Shown: in pieces, positions 1-12,840 of the stretch
How positions within the stretch are numbered: position 1 is the stretch's first letter
Layout of the letters: each line of letters begins with the position of its first letter
Assembly (NCBI GenBank): GCA_029168955.1
Contig: JAPDOI010000009.1
Coordinates: 1,178,001-1,242,000, forward strand
Length of the DNA: 64,000 nucleotides
Reading direction: 5' to 3'
Source of the DNA: Aplectana chamaeleonis
Taxonomy: Eukaryota > Nematoda > Chromadorea > Rhabditida > Cosmocercidae
The notes under the pieces: generated by a model
What the model was told of the DNA's origin: nothing
Database searches by the model: none
The model's input: only the letters and a program-made list of their open reading frames with translations
Made by a program: the position numbers and the translations under genes

Positions 1-243
1 GCAGGCCTCACTGGCAGACATCCTACGGCTCACGGTTTCGATTGTCTTCAATATAAAGAGTTTTCGGGAACACCTCCCTCCCGCCCACAGAATGAAAGAA
101 AAGTTTTCGCTCGCCGGGCATTCAATGTAGCATGTCTACTGGAGATGGCACGAGTGCGTCGGTGGGATCGCATGACCTGTGATGAAGGTTAACGAAACTT
201 TAACAGACATTTTCAAAATTTAAACGACTCCCTCTACCAATCC

Positions 244-503
244 TTGACAGATGGCGCAGAGCAGGCCTCACTGGCAGACATCCTACGGCTCACGATTTCG
301 ATTGTCTTCAATATAAAGAGTTTTCGGGAACACCTCCCTCCCGCCCACAGAATGAAAGAAAGGTTTTCGCTCGCCAGGCATTCAATGTGGCATGTCTACT
401 GGAGATGGCACGAGTGCGTCGGTGGGCTAGCATGACCTGTGATGAAGGTTAACGAAACTTTAACAGACATTTTCAAAATTTAAACGACTCCCTTTACCAA
501 TCC
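244..503 (+). repeat. Reference monomer of satellite A (260 bp)
   Basis: One complete A unit, numbered from TTGACAGATGG to just before the next TTGACAGATGG at 504. Order of landmarks: TTGACAG, StuI AGGCCT, TCCTACGGCTCACGATTTCG, CAATATAAAGAG, TTTTCGGGAAC, the C-rich block, TTTTCGCTCGCC(A/G)GGC, CATTCAATGT(A/G)GCATG, a 4-bp dyad GCAC-GA-GTGC, GGTGGG(AT/CT)(C/A)GCATGACC, and GTTAA-(7 nt)-TTAAC, which is a short inverted repeat overlapping HpaI. This copy belongs to a subtype with GGCTAGC (NheI), and with TGTGGCATG where most copies read TGTAGCATG. That A-to-G change removes a stop and leaves a 63-codon frame, but the frame begins at TTG and is closed in most other copies, so I do not call it coding. 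I see no internal sub-repeat. Confidence 0.95.
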
Positions 504-1023
504 TTGACAGATGGCGCAGAGCAGGCCTCACTGGCAGACATCCTACGGCTCACGATTTCGATTGTCTTCAATATAAAGAGTTTTCGGGAACACCTCCCTC
601 CCGCCCACAGAATGAAAGAAAGGTTTTCGCTCGCCAGGCATTCAATGTGGCATGTCTACTGGAGATGGCACGAGTGCGTCGGTGGGCTAGCATGACCTGT
701 GATGAAGGTTAACGAAACTTTAACAGACATTTTCAAAATTTAAACGACTCCCTCTACCAATCCTTGACAGATGGCGCAGAGCAGGCCTCACTGGCAGACA
801 TCCTACGGCTCGCGATTTTGATTGTCTTCAATATAAAGAGTTTTCGTGAACACCTCCCTCCCGCCCACAGAATGAAAGAAAAGTTTTCGCTCGCCGGGCA
901 TTCAATGTAGCATGTCTACTGGAGATGGCACGAGTGCGTCGGTGGGATCGCATGACCTGTGATGAAGGTTAACGAAACTTTAACAGACATTTTCAAAATT
1001 TAAACGACTCCCTCTACCAATCC
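244..1023 (+). repeat. A multi-monomer block, copy 1 of 3
   Basis: Two successive NheI-type monomers (GGCTAGC, TGTGGCAT, CCAGGC) are followed by a monomer carrying GATTTTG in place of GATTTCG and TTTTCGTGAAC in place of TTTTCGGGAAC. The same three-monomer order recurs 1,557 bp (six monomers) and 7,271 bp (28 monomers) downstream. The second and third copies differ from this one only by a few substitutions, so the block was copied as a unit. Confidence 0.8.
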
Positions 1024-1800
1024 TTGACAGCTGGCGCAGAGCAGGCCTCACTGGCAGACATCCTACGGCTCACGATTTCGATTGTCTTCAATATAAAGAG
1101 TTTTCGGGAACACCTCCTCCCGCCCACAGAATGAAAGAAAAGTTTTCGCTCGCCGGGCATTCAATGTAGCATGTCTACTGGAGATGGCACGAGTGCGTCG
1201 GTGGGATCGCATGACCTGTGATGAAGGTTAACGAAACTTTAACAGACATTTTCAAAATTTAAACGACTCCTCTACCAATCCTTGACAGATGGCGCAGAGC
1301 AGGCCTCACTGGCAGACATCCTACGGCTCACGATTTCGATTGTCTTCAATATAAAGAGTTTTCGGGAACACCTCCTCCCGCCCACAGAATGAAAGAAAAG
1401 TTTTCGCTCGCCGGGCATTCAATGTAGCATGTCTACTGGAGATGGCACGAGTGCGTCGGTGGGATCGCATGACCTGTGATGAAGGTTAACGAAACTTTAA
1501 CAGACATTTTCAAAATTTAAACGACTCCCTCTACCAATCCTTGACAGATGGCGCAGAGCAGGCCTCACTGGCAGACATCCTACGGCTCACGATTTCGATT
1601 GTCTTCAATATAAAGAGTTTTCGGGAACACCTCCCTCCCGCCCACAGAATGAAAGAAAAGTTTTCGCTCGCCGGGCATTCAATGTAGCATGTCTACTGGA
1701 GATGGCACGAGTGCGTCGGTGGGATCGCATGACCTGTGATGAAGGTTAACGAAACATTAACAGACATTTTCAAAATTTAAACGACTCCCTGTACCAATCC

Positions 1801-2580
1801 TTGACAGATGGCGCAGAGCAGGCCTCACTGGCAGACATCCTACGGCTCACGATTTCGATTGTCTTCAATATAAAGAGTTTTCGTGAACACCTCCCTCCCG
1901 CCCACAGAATGAAAGAAAAGTTTTCGCTCGCCAGGCATTCAATGTGGCATGTCTACTGGAGATGGCACGAGTGCGTCGGTGGGCTAGCATGACCTGTGAT
2001 GAAGGTTAACGAAACTTTAACAGACATTTTCAAAATTTAAACGACTCCCTTTACCAATCCTTGACAGATGGCGCAGAGCAGGCCTCACTGGCAGACATCC
2101 TACGGCTCACGATTTCGATTGTCTTCAATATAAAGAGTTTTCGGGAACACCTCCCTCCCGCCCACAGAATGAAAGAAAGGTTTTCGCTCGCCAGGCATTC
2201 AATGTGGCATGTCTACTGGAGATGGCACGAGTGCGTCGGTGGGCTAGCATGACCTGTGATGAAGGTTAACGAAACTTTAACAGACATTTTCAAAATTTAA
2301 ACGACTCCCTCTACCAATCCTTGACAGATGGCGCAGAGCAGGCCTCACTGGCAGACATCCTACGGCTCATGATTTTGATTGTCTTCAATATAAAGAGTTT
2401 TCGTGAACACCTCCCTCCCGCCCACAGAATGAAAGAAAAGTTTTCGCTCGCCGGGCATTCAATGTAGCATGTCTACTGGAGATGGCACGAGTGCGTCGGT
2501 GGGATCGCATGACCTGTGATGAAGGTTAACGAAACTTTAACAGACATTTTCAAAATTTAAACGACTCCCTCTACCAATCC
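1801..2580 (+). repeat. A multi-monomer block, copy 2 of 3
   Basis: Same order as at 244: two NheI-type monomers, then one with GATTTTG and TTTTCGTGAAC. The second monomer again carries CCCTTTACC instead of CCCTCTACC, as in copy 1. Its first monomer also carries TTTTCGTGAAC, and the third has CTCATGATTTTG where copies 1 and 3 have CTCGCGATTTTG. These are private changes acquired after the copying. Confidence 0.78.
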
Positions 2581-3099
2581 TTGACAGATGGCGCAGAGCA
2601 GGCCTCACTGGCAGACATCCTACGGCTCACGATTTCGATTGTCTTCAATATAAAGAGTTTTCGGGAACACCTCCCTCCCGCCCACAGAATGAAAGAAAAG
2701 TTTTCGCTCGCCGGGCATTCAATGTAGCATGTCTACTGGAGATGGCACGGGTGCGTCGGTGGGATCGCATGACCTGTGATGAAGGTTAACGAAACTTTGA
2801 CAGACATTTTCAAAATTTAAACGACTCCTCTACCAATCCTTGACAGATGGCGCAGAGCAGGCCTCACTGGCAGACATCCTACGGCTCACGATTTCGATTG
2901 TCTTCAATATAAAGAGTTTTCGGGAACACCTCCCTCCCGCCCACAGAATGAAAGAAAAGTTTTCGCTCGCCGGGCATTCAATGTAGCATGTCTACTGGAG
3001 ATGGCACGAGTGCGTCGGTGGGATCGCATGACCTGTGATGAAGGTTAACGAAACTTTAACAGACATTTTCAAAATTTAGACGACTCCCTCTACCAATCC

Positions 3100-6000
3100 T
3101 TGACAGATGACGCAGAGCAGGCCTCACTGGCAGACATCCTACGGCTCACGATTCCGATTGTCTTCAATGTAAAGAGTTTTCGGGAACACCTCCCTCCCGC
3201 CCACAGAATGAAAGAAAAGTTTTCGCTCGCCAGGCATTCAACGTAGCATGTCTACTGGAGATGGCACGAGTGCGTCGGTGGGATCGCATGACCTGTGATG
3301 AAGGTTAACGAAACTTTAACGGACATTTTCAAAATTTAAACGACTCCCTCTACCAATCCTAGACAGATGACGCAGAGCAGGCCTCACTGGCAGACATCCT
3401 ACGGCTCACGATTTCGATTGTCTTCAATATAAAGAGTTTTCGGGAACACCTCCCTCCCGCCCACAGAATGAAAGAAAAGTTATCGCTCGCCGGGCATTCA
3501 ATGTAGCATGTCTACTGGAGATGGAACGAGTGCGTCGGCGGGATCGCATGACCTGTGATGAAGGTTAACGAAACTTTAACAGACATTTTCAAAATTTAAA
3601 CGACTCCCTCTACCAATCCTTGACAGATGACGCAGAGCAGGCCTCACTGGCAGACATCCTACGGCTCACGATTTCGATTGTCTTCAATATAAAGAGTTTT
3701 CGGGAACACCTCCCTCCCGCCCACAGAATGAAAGAAAAGTTATCGCTCGCCGGGCATTCAATGTAGCATGTCTACTGGAGATGGAACGAGTGCGTCGGTG
3801 GGATCGCATGACCTGTGATGAAGGTTAACGAAACTTTAACGGACATTTTCAAAATTTAAACGACTCCCTCTACCAATCCTAGACAGATGACGCAGAGCAG
3901 GCCTCACTGGCAGACATCCTACGGCTCACGATTTCGATTGTCTTCAATATAAAGAGTTTTCGGGAACACCTCCCTCCCGCCCACAGAATGAAAGAAAAGT
4001 TATCGCTCGCCGGGCATTCAATGTAGCATGTCTACTGGAGATGGCACGAGTGCGTCGGTGGGATCGCATGACCTGTGATGAAGGTTAACGAAACTTTAAC
4101 GGACATTTTCAAATTTTAAACGACTCCCTCTACCAATCCTTGACAGATGACGCAGAGCAGGCCTCACTGGCAGACATCCTACGGCTCACGATTTCGATTG
4201 TCTTCAATATAAAGAGTTTTCGGGAACACCTCCCTCCCGCCCACAGAATGAAAGAAAAGTTTTCGCTCGCCGGGCATTCAATGTAGCATGTCTACTGGAG
4301 ATGGAACGAGTGCGTCGGCGGGATCGCATGACCTGTGATGAAGGTTAACGAAACTTTAACAGACATTTTCAAAATTTAAACGACTCCCTCTACCAATCCT
4401 TGACAGATGACGCAGAGCAGGCCTCACTGGCAGACATCCTACGGCTCACGATTTCGATTGTCTTCAATATAAAGAGTTTTCGGGAACACCTCCCTCCCGC
4501 CCACAGAATGAAAGAAAAGTTATCGCTCGCCGGGCATTCAATGTAGCATGTCTACTGGAGATGGAACGAGTGCGTCGGTGGTATCGCACGACCTGTGATG
4601 AAGGTTAACGAAACTTTAACAGACATTTTCAAAATTTAAACGACTCCCTCTACCAATCCTTGACAGCTGGCGCAGAGCAGGCCTCACTGGCAGACATCCT
4701 ACGGCTCACGATTTCGATTGTCTTCAATATAAAGAGTTTTCGGGAACACCTCCCTCCCGCCCACGGAATGGAAGAAAAGTTTTCGCTCGCCGGGCATTCA
4801 ATGTAGCATGTCTACTGGAGATGGAACGAGTGCGTCGGCGGGATCGCATGACCTGTGATGAAGGTTAACGAAACTTTAACAGACATTTTCAAAATTTAAA
4901 CGACTCCCTCTACCAATCCTTGACAGATGACGCAGAGCAGGCCTCACTGGCAGACATCCTACGGCTCACGATTTCGATTTTCTTCAATATAAAGAGTTTT
5001 CGGGAACACCTCCCTCCCGCCCACAGAATGAAAGAAAAGTTTTCGTTCGCCAGGCATTCAATGTGGCATGTCTACTGGAGATGGCACGAGTGCGTCGGTG
5101 GGATCGCATGACCTGTGATGAAGGTTAACGAAACTTTAACAGACATATTCAAAATTTAAACGACTCCCTCTACCAATCCTTGACAGCTGGCGCAGAGCAG
5201 GCCTCACTGGCAGACATCCTACGGCTCACGATTTCGATTGTCTTCAATATAAAGAGTTTTCGGGAACACCTCCCTCCCGCCCACGGAATGGAAGAAAAGT
5301 TTTCGCTCGCCGGGCATTCAATGTAGCATGTCTACTGGAGATGGCACGAGTGCGTCGGTGGGATCGCATGACCTGTGATGAAGGTTAACGAAACTTTAAC
5401 AGACATTTTCAAAATTTAAACGACTCCCTCTACCAATCCTTGACAGCTGGCGCAGAGCAGGCCTCACTGGCAGACATCCTACGGCTCACGATTTCGATTT
5501 TCTTCAATATAAAGAGTTTTCGGGAACACCTCCCTCCCGCCCACGGAATGGAAGAAAAGTTTTCGCTCGCCGGGCATTCAATGCAGCATGTCTACTGGAG
5601 ATGGCACGAGTGCGTCGGTGGGATCGCATGACCTGTGATAAAGGTTAACGAAACTTTAACAGACATTTTCAAAATTTAAACGACTCCCTCTACCAATCCT
5701 TGACAGCTGGCGCAGAGCAGGCCTCACTGGCAGACATCCTACGGCTCACGATTTCGATTGTCTTCAATATAAAGAGTTTTCGGGAACACCTCCCTCCCGC
5801 CCACGGAATGGAAGAAAAGTTTTCGCTCGCCGGGCATTCAATGTAGCATGTCTACTGGAGATGGCACGAGTGCGTCGGTGGGATCGCATGACCTGTGATA
5901 AAGGTTAACGAAACTTTAACAGACATTTTCAAAATTTAAACGACTCCTCTACCAATCCTTGACAGCTGGCGCAGAGCAGGCCTCACTGGCAGACATCCTA

Positions 6001-6700
6001 CGGCTCACGATTTCGATTGTCTTCAATATAAAGAGTTTTCGGGAACACCTCCCTCCCGCCCACGGAATGGAAGAAAGTTTTCGCTCGCCGGGCATTCAAT
6101 GTAGCATGTCTACTGGAGATGGCACGAGTGCGTCGGTGGGATCGCATGACCTGTGATGAAGGTTAACGAAACTTTAACAGACATTTTCAAAATTTGAACG
6201 ACTCCTCTACCAATCCTTGACAGATGACGCAGAGCAGGCCTCACTGGCAGACATCCTACGGCTCACGATTTCGATTGTCTTCAATATAAAGAGTTTTCGG
6301 GAACACCTCCCTCCCGCCCACAGAATGAAAGAAAAGTTTTCGCTCGCCGGGCATTCAATGTGGCATGTCTACTGGAGATGGCACGAGTGCGTCGGTGGGA
6401 TCACATGACCTGTGATGAAGGTTAACGAAACTTTAACAGACATTTTCAAAATTTGAACGACTCCCTCTACCAATCCTTGACAGATGACGCAGAGCAGGCC
6501 TCACTGGCAGACATCCTACGGCTCACGATGTCGATTGTCTTCAATATAAAGAGTTTTCGGGAACACCTCCCTCCCGCCCACAGAATGAAAGAAAGGTTTT
6601 CGCTCGCCAGGCATTCAATGTGGCATGTCTACTGGAGATGGCACGAGTGCGTCGGTGGGATCGCATGACCTGTGATGAAGGTTAACGAAACTTTGACAGA
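3100..6700 (+). repeat. Diverged A sub-array (GATGACG / GCTGGCG subtypes)
   Basis: About 14 consecutive monomers carry variants rare elsewhere in the window: GACAGATGACG or GACAGCTGGCG instead of GACAGATGGCG, CCACGGAATGGAAG instead of CCACAGAATGAAAG, AAGTTATCGCTC, GGAACGAG instead of GGCACGAG (which breaks the GCAC/GTGC dyad), CGGCGGG and GTGATAAAGG. Some recur at multiples of the monomer. CCTAGACAG occurs at about 3359 and 3879 (520 bp, two monomers). CGGCGGG occurs at about 3537, 4317 and 4837 (three, then two monomers). This is a locally amplified sub-lineage with weak dimer or trimer organisation, more diverged than its flanks. Confidence 0.82.
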
Positions 6701-7514
6701 CATTTTCAAAATTTAAACGACTCCTCTACCAATCCTTGACAGATGGCGCAGAGCAGGCCTCACTGGCAGACATCCTACGGCTCACGATTTCGATTGTCTT
6801 CAATATAAAGAGTTTTCGGGAACACCTCCCTCCCGCCCACAGAATGAAAGAAAAGTTTTCGCTCGCCGGGCATTCAATGTAGCATGTCTACTGGAGATGG
6901 CACGAGTGCGTCGGTGGGATCGCATGACCTGTGATGAAGGTTAACGAAACTTTGACAGACATTTTCAAAATTTAAACGACTCCCTCTACCAATCCTTGAC
7001 AGATGGCGCAGAGCAGGCCTCACTGGCAGACATCCTACGGCTCACGATTTCGATTGTCTTCAATATAAAGAGTTTTCGGGAACACCTCCCTCCCGCCCAC
7101 AGAATGAAAGAAAGGTTTTCGCTCGCCAGGCATTCAATGTGGCATGTCTACTGGAGATGGCACGAGTGCGTCGGTGGGCTAGCATGACCTGTGATGAAGG
7201 TTAACGAAACTTTAACAGACATTTTCAAAATTTAAACGACTCCCTTTACCAATCCTTGACAGATGGCGCAGAGCAGGCCTCACTGGCAGACATCCTACGG
7301 CTCACGATTTCGATTGTCTTCAATATAAAGAGTTTTCGGGAACACCTCCCTCCCGCCCACAGAATGAAAGAAAAGTTTTCGCTCGCCGGGCATTCAATGT
7401 AGCATGTCTACTGGAGATGGCACGAGTGCGTCGGTGGGATCGCATGACCTGTGATGAAGGTTAACGAAACTTTAACAGACATTTTCAAAATTTAAACGAC
7501 TCCTCTACCAATCC

Positions 7515-8294
7515 TTGACAGATGGCGCAGAGCAGGCCTCACTGGCAGACATCCTACGGCTCACGATTTCGATTGTCTTCAATATGAAGAGTTTTCGGGA
7601 ACACCTCCCTCCCGCCCACAGAATGAAAGAAAAGTTTTCGCTCGCCAGGCATTCAATGTGGCATGTCTACTGGAGATGGCACGAGTGCGTCGGTGGGCTA
7701 GCATGACCTGTGATGAAGGTTAACGAAACTTTAACAGACATTTTCAAAATTTAAACGACTCCCTCTACCAATCCTTGACAGATGGCGCAGAGCAGGCCTC
7801 ACTGGCAGACATCCTACGGCTCACGATTTCGATTGTCTTCAATATAAAGAGTTTTCGGGAACACCTCCCTCCCGCCCACAGAATGAAAGAAAGGTTTTCG
7901 CTCGCCAGGCATTCAATGTGGCATGTCTACTGGAGATGGCACGAGTGCGTCGGTGGGCTAGCATGACCTGTGATGAAGGTTAACGAAACTTTAACAGACA
8001 TTTTCAAAATTTAAACGACTCCCTCTACCAATCCTTGACAGATGGCGCAGAGCAGGCCTCACTGGCAGACATCCTACGGCTCGCGATTTTGATTGTCTTC
8101 AATATAAAGAGTTTTCGTGAACACCTCCCTCCCGCCCACAGAATGAAAGAAAAGTTTTCGCTCGCCGGGCATTCAATGTAGCATGTCTACTGGAGATGGC
8201 ACGAGTGCGTCGGTGGGATCGCATGACCTGTGATGAAGGTTAACGAAACTTTAACAGACATTTTCAAAATTTAAACGACTCCCTCTACCAATCC
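7515..8294 (+). repeat. A multi-monomer block, copy 3 of 3
   Basis: Two NheI-type monomers (7515 and 7775) are followed by a monomer with CTCGCGATTTTG and TTTTCGTGAAC. The first monomer has AATATGAAG instead of AATATAAAG. The CCCTTTACC variant found in copies 1 and 2 lies one monomer earlier here (about 7243), next to another NheI-type monomer at 6996. The local order was therefore rearranged by exchange between monomers. Confidence 0.72.
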
Positions 8295-11200
8295 TTGACA
8301 GATGGCGCAGAGCAGGCCTCACTGGCAGACATCCTACGGCTCACGATTTCGATTGTCTTCAATATAAAGAGTTTTCGGGAACACCTCCCTCCCGCCCACA
8401 GAATGAAAGAAAAGTTTTCGCTCGCCGGGCATTCAATGTAGCATGTCTACTGGAGATGGCACGAGTGCGTCGGTGGGATCGCATGACCTGTGATGAAGGT
8501 TAACGAAACTTTAACAGACATTTTCAAAATTTAAACGACTCCCTCTACCAATCCTTGACAGATGGCGCAGAGCAGGCCTCACTGGCAGACATCCTACGGC
8601 TCACGATTTCGATTGTCTTCAATATGAAGAGACACCTCCCTCCCGCCCACAGAATGAAAGAAAAGTTTTCGCTCGCCAGGCATTCAATGTAGCATGTCTA
8701 CTGGAGATGGCACGAGTGCGTCGGTGGGATCGCATGACCTGTGATGAAGGTTAACGAAACTTTAACAGACATTTTCAAAATTTAAACGACTCCCTCTACC
8801 AATCCTTGACAGATGGCGCAGAGCAGGCCTCACTGGCAGACATCCTACGGCTCACGATTTCGATTGTCTTCAATATAAAGAGTTTTCGGGAACACCTCCC
8901 TCCCGCCCACAGAATGAAAGAAAAGTTTTCGCTCGCCGGGCATTCAATGTAGCATGTCTACTGGAGATGGCACGAGTGCGTCGGTGGGATCGCATGACCT
9001 GTGATGAAGGTTAACGAAACATTAACAGACATTTTCAAAATTTAAACGACTCCCTCTACCAATCCTTGACAGATGGCGCAGAGCAGGCCTCACTGGCAGA
9101 CATCCTACGGCTCACGATTTCGATTGTCTTCAATATAAAGAGTTTTCGGGAACACCTCCCTCCCGCCCACAGAATGAAAGAAAAGTTTTCGCTCGCCAGG
9201 CATTCAATGTAGCATGTCTACTGGAGATGGCACGAGTGCGTCGGTGGGATCGCATGACCTGTGATGAAGGTTAACGAAACTTTAACAGACATTTTCAAAA
9301 TTTAAACGACTCCTCTAGCAATCCTTGACAGATGGCGCAGAGCAGGCCTCACTGGCAGACATCCTACGGCTCACGATTTCGATTGTCTTCAATATAAAGA
9401 GTTTTCGGGAACACCTCCCTCCCGCCCACAGAATGAAAGAAAGGTTTTCGCTCGCCAGGCATTCAATGTGGCATGTCTACTGGAGATGGCACGAGTGCGT
9501 CGGTGGGCTCGCATGACCTGTGATGAAGGTTAACGAAACTTTAACAGACATTTTCAAAATTTAGACGACTCCCTCTACCAATCCTTGACAGATGGCGCAG
9601 GGCAGGCCTCACTGGCAGACATCCTACGGCTCACGATGTCGATTGTCTTCAATATAAAGAGTTTTCGTGAACACCTCCCTCCCGCCCACAGAATGAAAGA
9701 AAAGTTTTCGCTCGCCGGGCATTCAATGTAGCATGTCTACTGGAGATGGCACGAGTGCGTCGGTGGGATCGCATGACCTGTGATGAAGGTTAACGAAACT
9801 TTAACAGACATTTTCAAAATTTAAACGACTCCCTCTACCAATCCTTGACAGATGGCGCAGAGCAGGCCTCACTGGCAGACATCCTACGGCTCACGATTTC
9901 GATTGTCTTCAATATAAAGAGTTTTCGGGAACACCTCCCTCCCGCCCACAGAATGAAAGAAAAGTTTTCGCTCGCCGGGCATTCAATGTAGCATGTCTAC
10001 TGGAGATGGAACGAGTGCGTCGGTGGATCGCATGACCTGTGATGAAGGTTAACGAAACTTTAACAGACATTTTCAAAATTTAAACGACTTACCAATCCTT
10101 GACAGATGGCGCAGAGCAGGCCTCACTGGCAGACATCCTACGGCTCACGATTTCGATTGTCTTCAATATAAAGAGTTTTCGGGAACACCTCCCTCCCGCC
10201 CACAGAATGAAAGAAAAGTTTTCGCTCGCCGGGCATTCAATGTAGCATGTCTACTGGAGATGGCACGAGTGCGTCGGTGGGATCGCATGACCTGTGATGA
10301 AGGTTAACGAAACTTTAACAGACATTTTCAAAATTTAAACGACTCCCTCTACCAATCCTTGACAGATGGCGCAGAGCAGGCCTCACTGGCAGACATCCTA
10401 CGGCTCACGATTTCGATTGTCTTCAATATAAAAGTTTTCGGGAACACCTCCCTCCCGCCCACAGAATGAAAGAAAAGTTTTCGCTCGCCAGGCATTCAAT
10501 GTAGCATGTCTACTGGAGATGGCACGAGTGCGTCGGTGGGATCGCATGACCTGTGATGAAGGTTAACGAAACTTTAACAGACATTTTCAAAATTTAAACG
10601 ACTCCTCTACCAATCCTTGACAGATGGCGCAGAGCAGGCCTCACTGGCAGACATCCTACGGCTCACGATTTCGATTGTCTTCAATATAAAGAGTTTTCGG
10701 GAACACCTCCTCCCGCCCACAGAATGAAAGAAAAGTTTTCGCTCGCCAGGCATTCAATGTAGCATGTCTACTGGAGATGGCACGAGTGCGTCGGTGGGAT
10801 CGCATGACCTGTGATGAAGGTTAACGAAACTTTAACAGACATTTTCAAAATTTAAACGACTCCTCTACCAATCCTTGACAGATGGCGCAGAGCAGGCCTC
10901 ACTGGCAGACATCCTACGGCTCACGATTTCGATTGTCTTCAATATAAAGAGTTTTCGGGAACACCTCCCTCCCGCCCACAGAATGAAAGAAAAGTTTTCG
11001 CTCGCCGGGCATTCAATGTAGCATGTCTACTGGAGATGGCACGAGTGCGTCGGTGGGATCGCATGACCTGTGATGAAGGTTAACGAAACTTTAACAGACA
11101 TTTTCAAAATTTAAACGACTCCCTCTACCAATCCTTGACAGATGGCGCAGAGCAGGCCTCACTGGCAGACATCCTACGGCTCACGATTTCGATTGTCTTC

Positions 11201-12180
11201 AATATAAAGAGTTTTCGGGAACACCTCCCTCCCGCCCACAGAATGAAAGAAAAGTTTTCGCTCGCCGGGCATTCAATGTAGCATGTCTACTGGAGATGGC
11301 ACGAGTGCGTCGGTGGGATCGCATGACCTGTGATGAAGGTTAACGAAACTTTAACAGACATTTTCAAAATTTAAACGACTCCCTCTACCAATCCTTGACA
11401 GATGGCGCAGAGCAGGCCTCACTGGCAGACATCCTACGGCTCACGATTTCGATTGTCTTCAATATAAAGAGTTTTCGGGAACACCTCCCTCCCGCCCACA
11501 GAATGAAAGAAAAGTTTTCGCTCGCCAGGCATTCAATGTAGCATGTCTACTGGAGATGGCACGAGTGCGTCGGTGGGATCGCATGACCTGTGATGAAGGT
11601 TAACGAAACTTTAACAGACATTTTCAAAATTTAAACGACTTCTCTACCAATCCTTGACAGATGGCGCAGAGCAGGCCTCACTGGCAGACATCCTACGGCT
11701 CACGATTTCGATTGTCTTCAATATAAAGAGTTTTCGGGAACACCTCCCTCCCGCCCACAGAATGAAAGAAGTTTTCGCTCGCCGGGCATTCAATGTAGCA
11801 TGTCTACTGGAGATGGCACGAGTGCGTCGGTGGGCTCGCATGACCTGTGATGAAGGTTAACGAAACTTTAACAGACATTTTCAAAATTTAAACGACTCCC
11901 TCTACCAATCCTTGACAGATGGCGCAGAGCAGGCCTCACTGGCAGACATCCTACGGCTCACGATTTCGATTGTCTTCAATATAAAGAGTTTTGGGGAACA
12001 CCTCCTCCCGCCCACAGAATGAAAGAAAAAGTTTTCGCTCGCCAGGCATTCAATGTAGCATGTCTACTGGAGATGGCACGAGTGCGTCGGTGGGATCGCA
12101 TGACCTGTGATGAAGGTTAACGAAACTTTAACAGACATTTTCAAAATTTAAACGACTCCCTCTACCAATCCTTGACAGAT

Positions 12181-12840
12181 GGCGCAGAGCAGACCTCACT
12201 GGCAGACATGCTACAGCTCACGATTTCGATTGTCTTCAATATAAAGAGTTTTCACACTTGATGATATGAAGAAAAGTTTTCGCTCGCCAGGCATTCAATG
12301 TAGCATGTCTACTGGAGATGGCACGAGTGCGTCGGTGGGATCATGACCTGTGATGAAGGTTAACGAAACTTTAACAGACATTTTCAAAATTTAAACGATC
12401 CTCTACCAATCATCTGGACAGATGGCGCAGAGCAGGCATTTCACTGGAGACAGCTACGTCTTCGATTGTCTTCAATATAAAGAGTTTTCAGGAACATCCC
12501 GCCCACAGAATGAAAGAAAAGTTTTCGCTCGCCGGGCATTCAACTGTGCATGTCTACTGGAAATGGCACAGTGCGTCAAGGATCGCATGACCTGTGATGA
12601 AGGACGAAACTTTAACAGATCAAAATTTTAAACGACTCCCTCTACCAATCCTTGACAGATGGCGCAGAGCAGGCCTCACTGGCAGACATCCTACAGTCAC
12701 GATTTCGATTGTCTTCAATATAAAGAGTTTTCACACCTCCTCAGAATGAAAGAAAAGTTTTCGCTCGCCGGGCTTTCAATCATGTCTACTGGAGATGGCA
12801 CGAGTGCGTCGGTGGGATCGCATGACCTGTGATGAAGGTT
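12181..12840 (+). repeat. Degenerate A monomers with many indels
   Basis: About two and a half to three A monomers are recognisable but damaged. Most of the C-rich block is replaced or lost (TTTTCACACTTGATGATATG near 12250, TTTTCACACCTCCTCAG near 12727). GGGATCATGACC is shortened, CATCTGGACAG is altered, GGAAATGGCACAGTGCG replaces GGAGATGGCACGAGTGCG, and ACAGATCAAAATTTT has lost CATTTT. The monomers on both sides (before 12180 and from about 12840) are normal. The patch may be an old, unhomogenised remnant, or a stretch of poor consensus in a long-read assembly. The sequence alone cannot decide. Confidence 0.85.

Noticed and set aside
244..320. Bacterial-type promoter (TTGACA with TATAAA) in A
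   Set aside because: The two motifs are nearly 70 bp apart and recur in every monomer of a eukaryote-type satellite. A TATA-like role for CAATATAAAG cannot be supported from sequence alone.
244..9516. Plus-strand 63-codon open frames in A monomers
   Set aside because: They start at TTG, exist only where TGTAGCAT is TGTGGCAT, and are closed by that stop in most copies. They repeat at the satellite period and have no recognisable domain.
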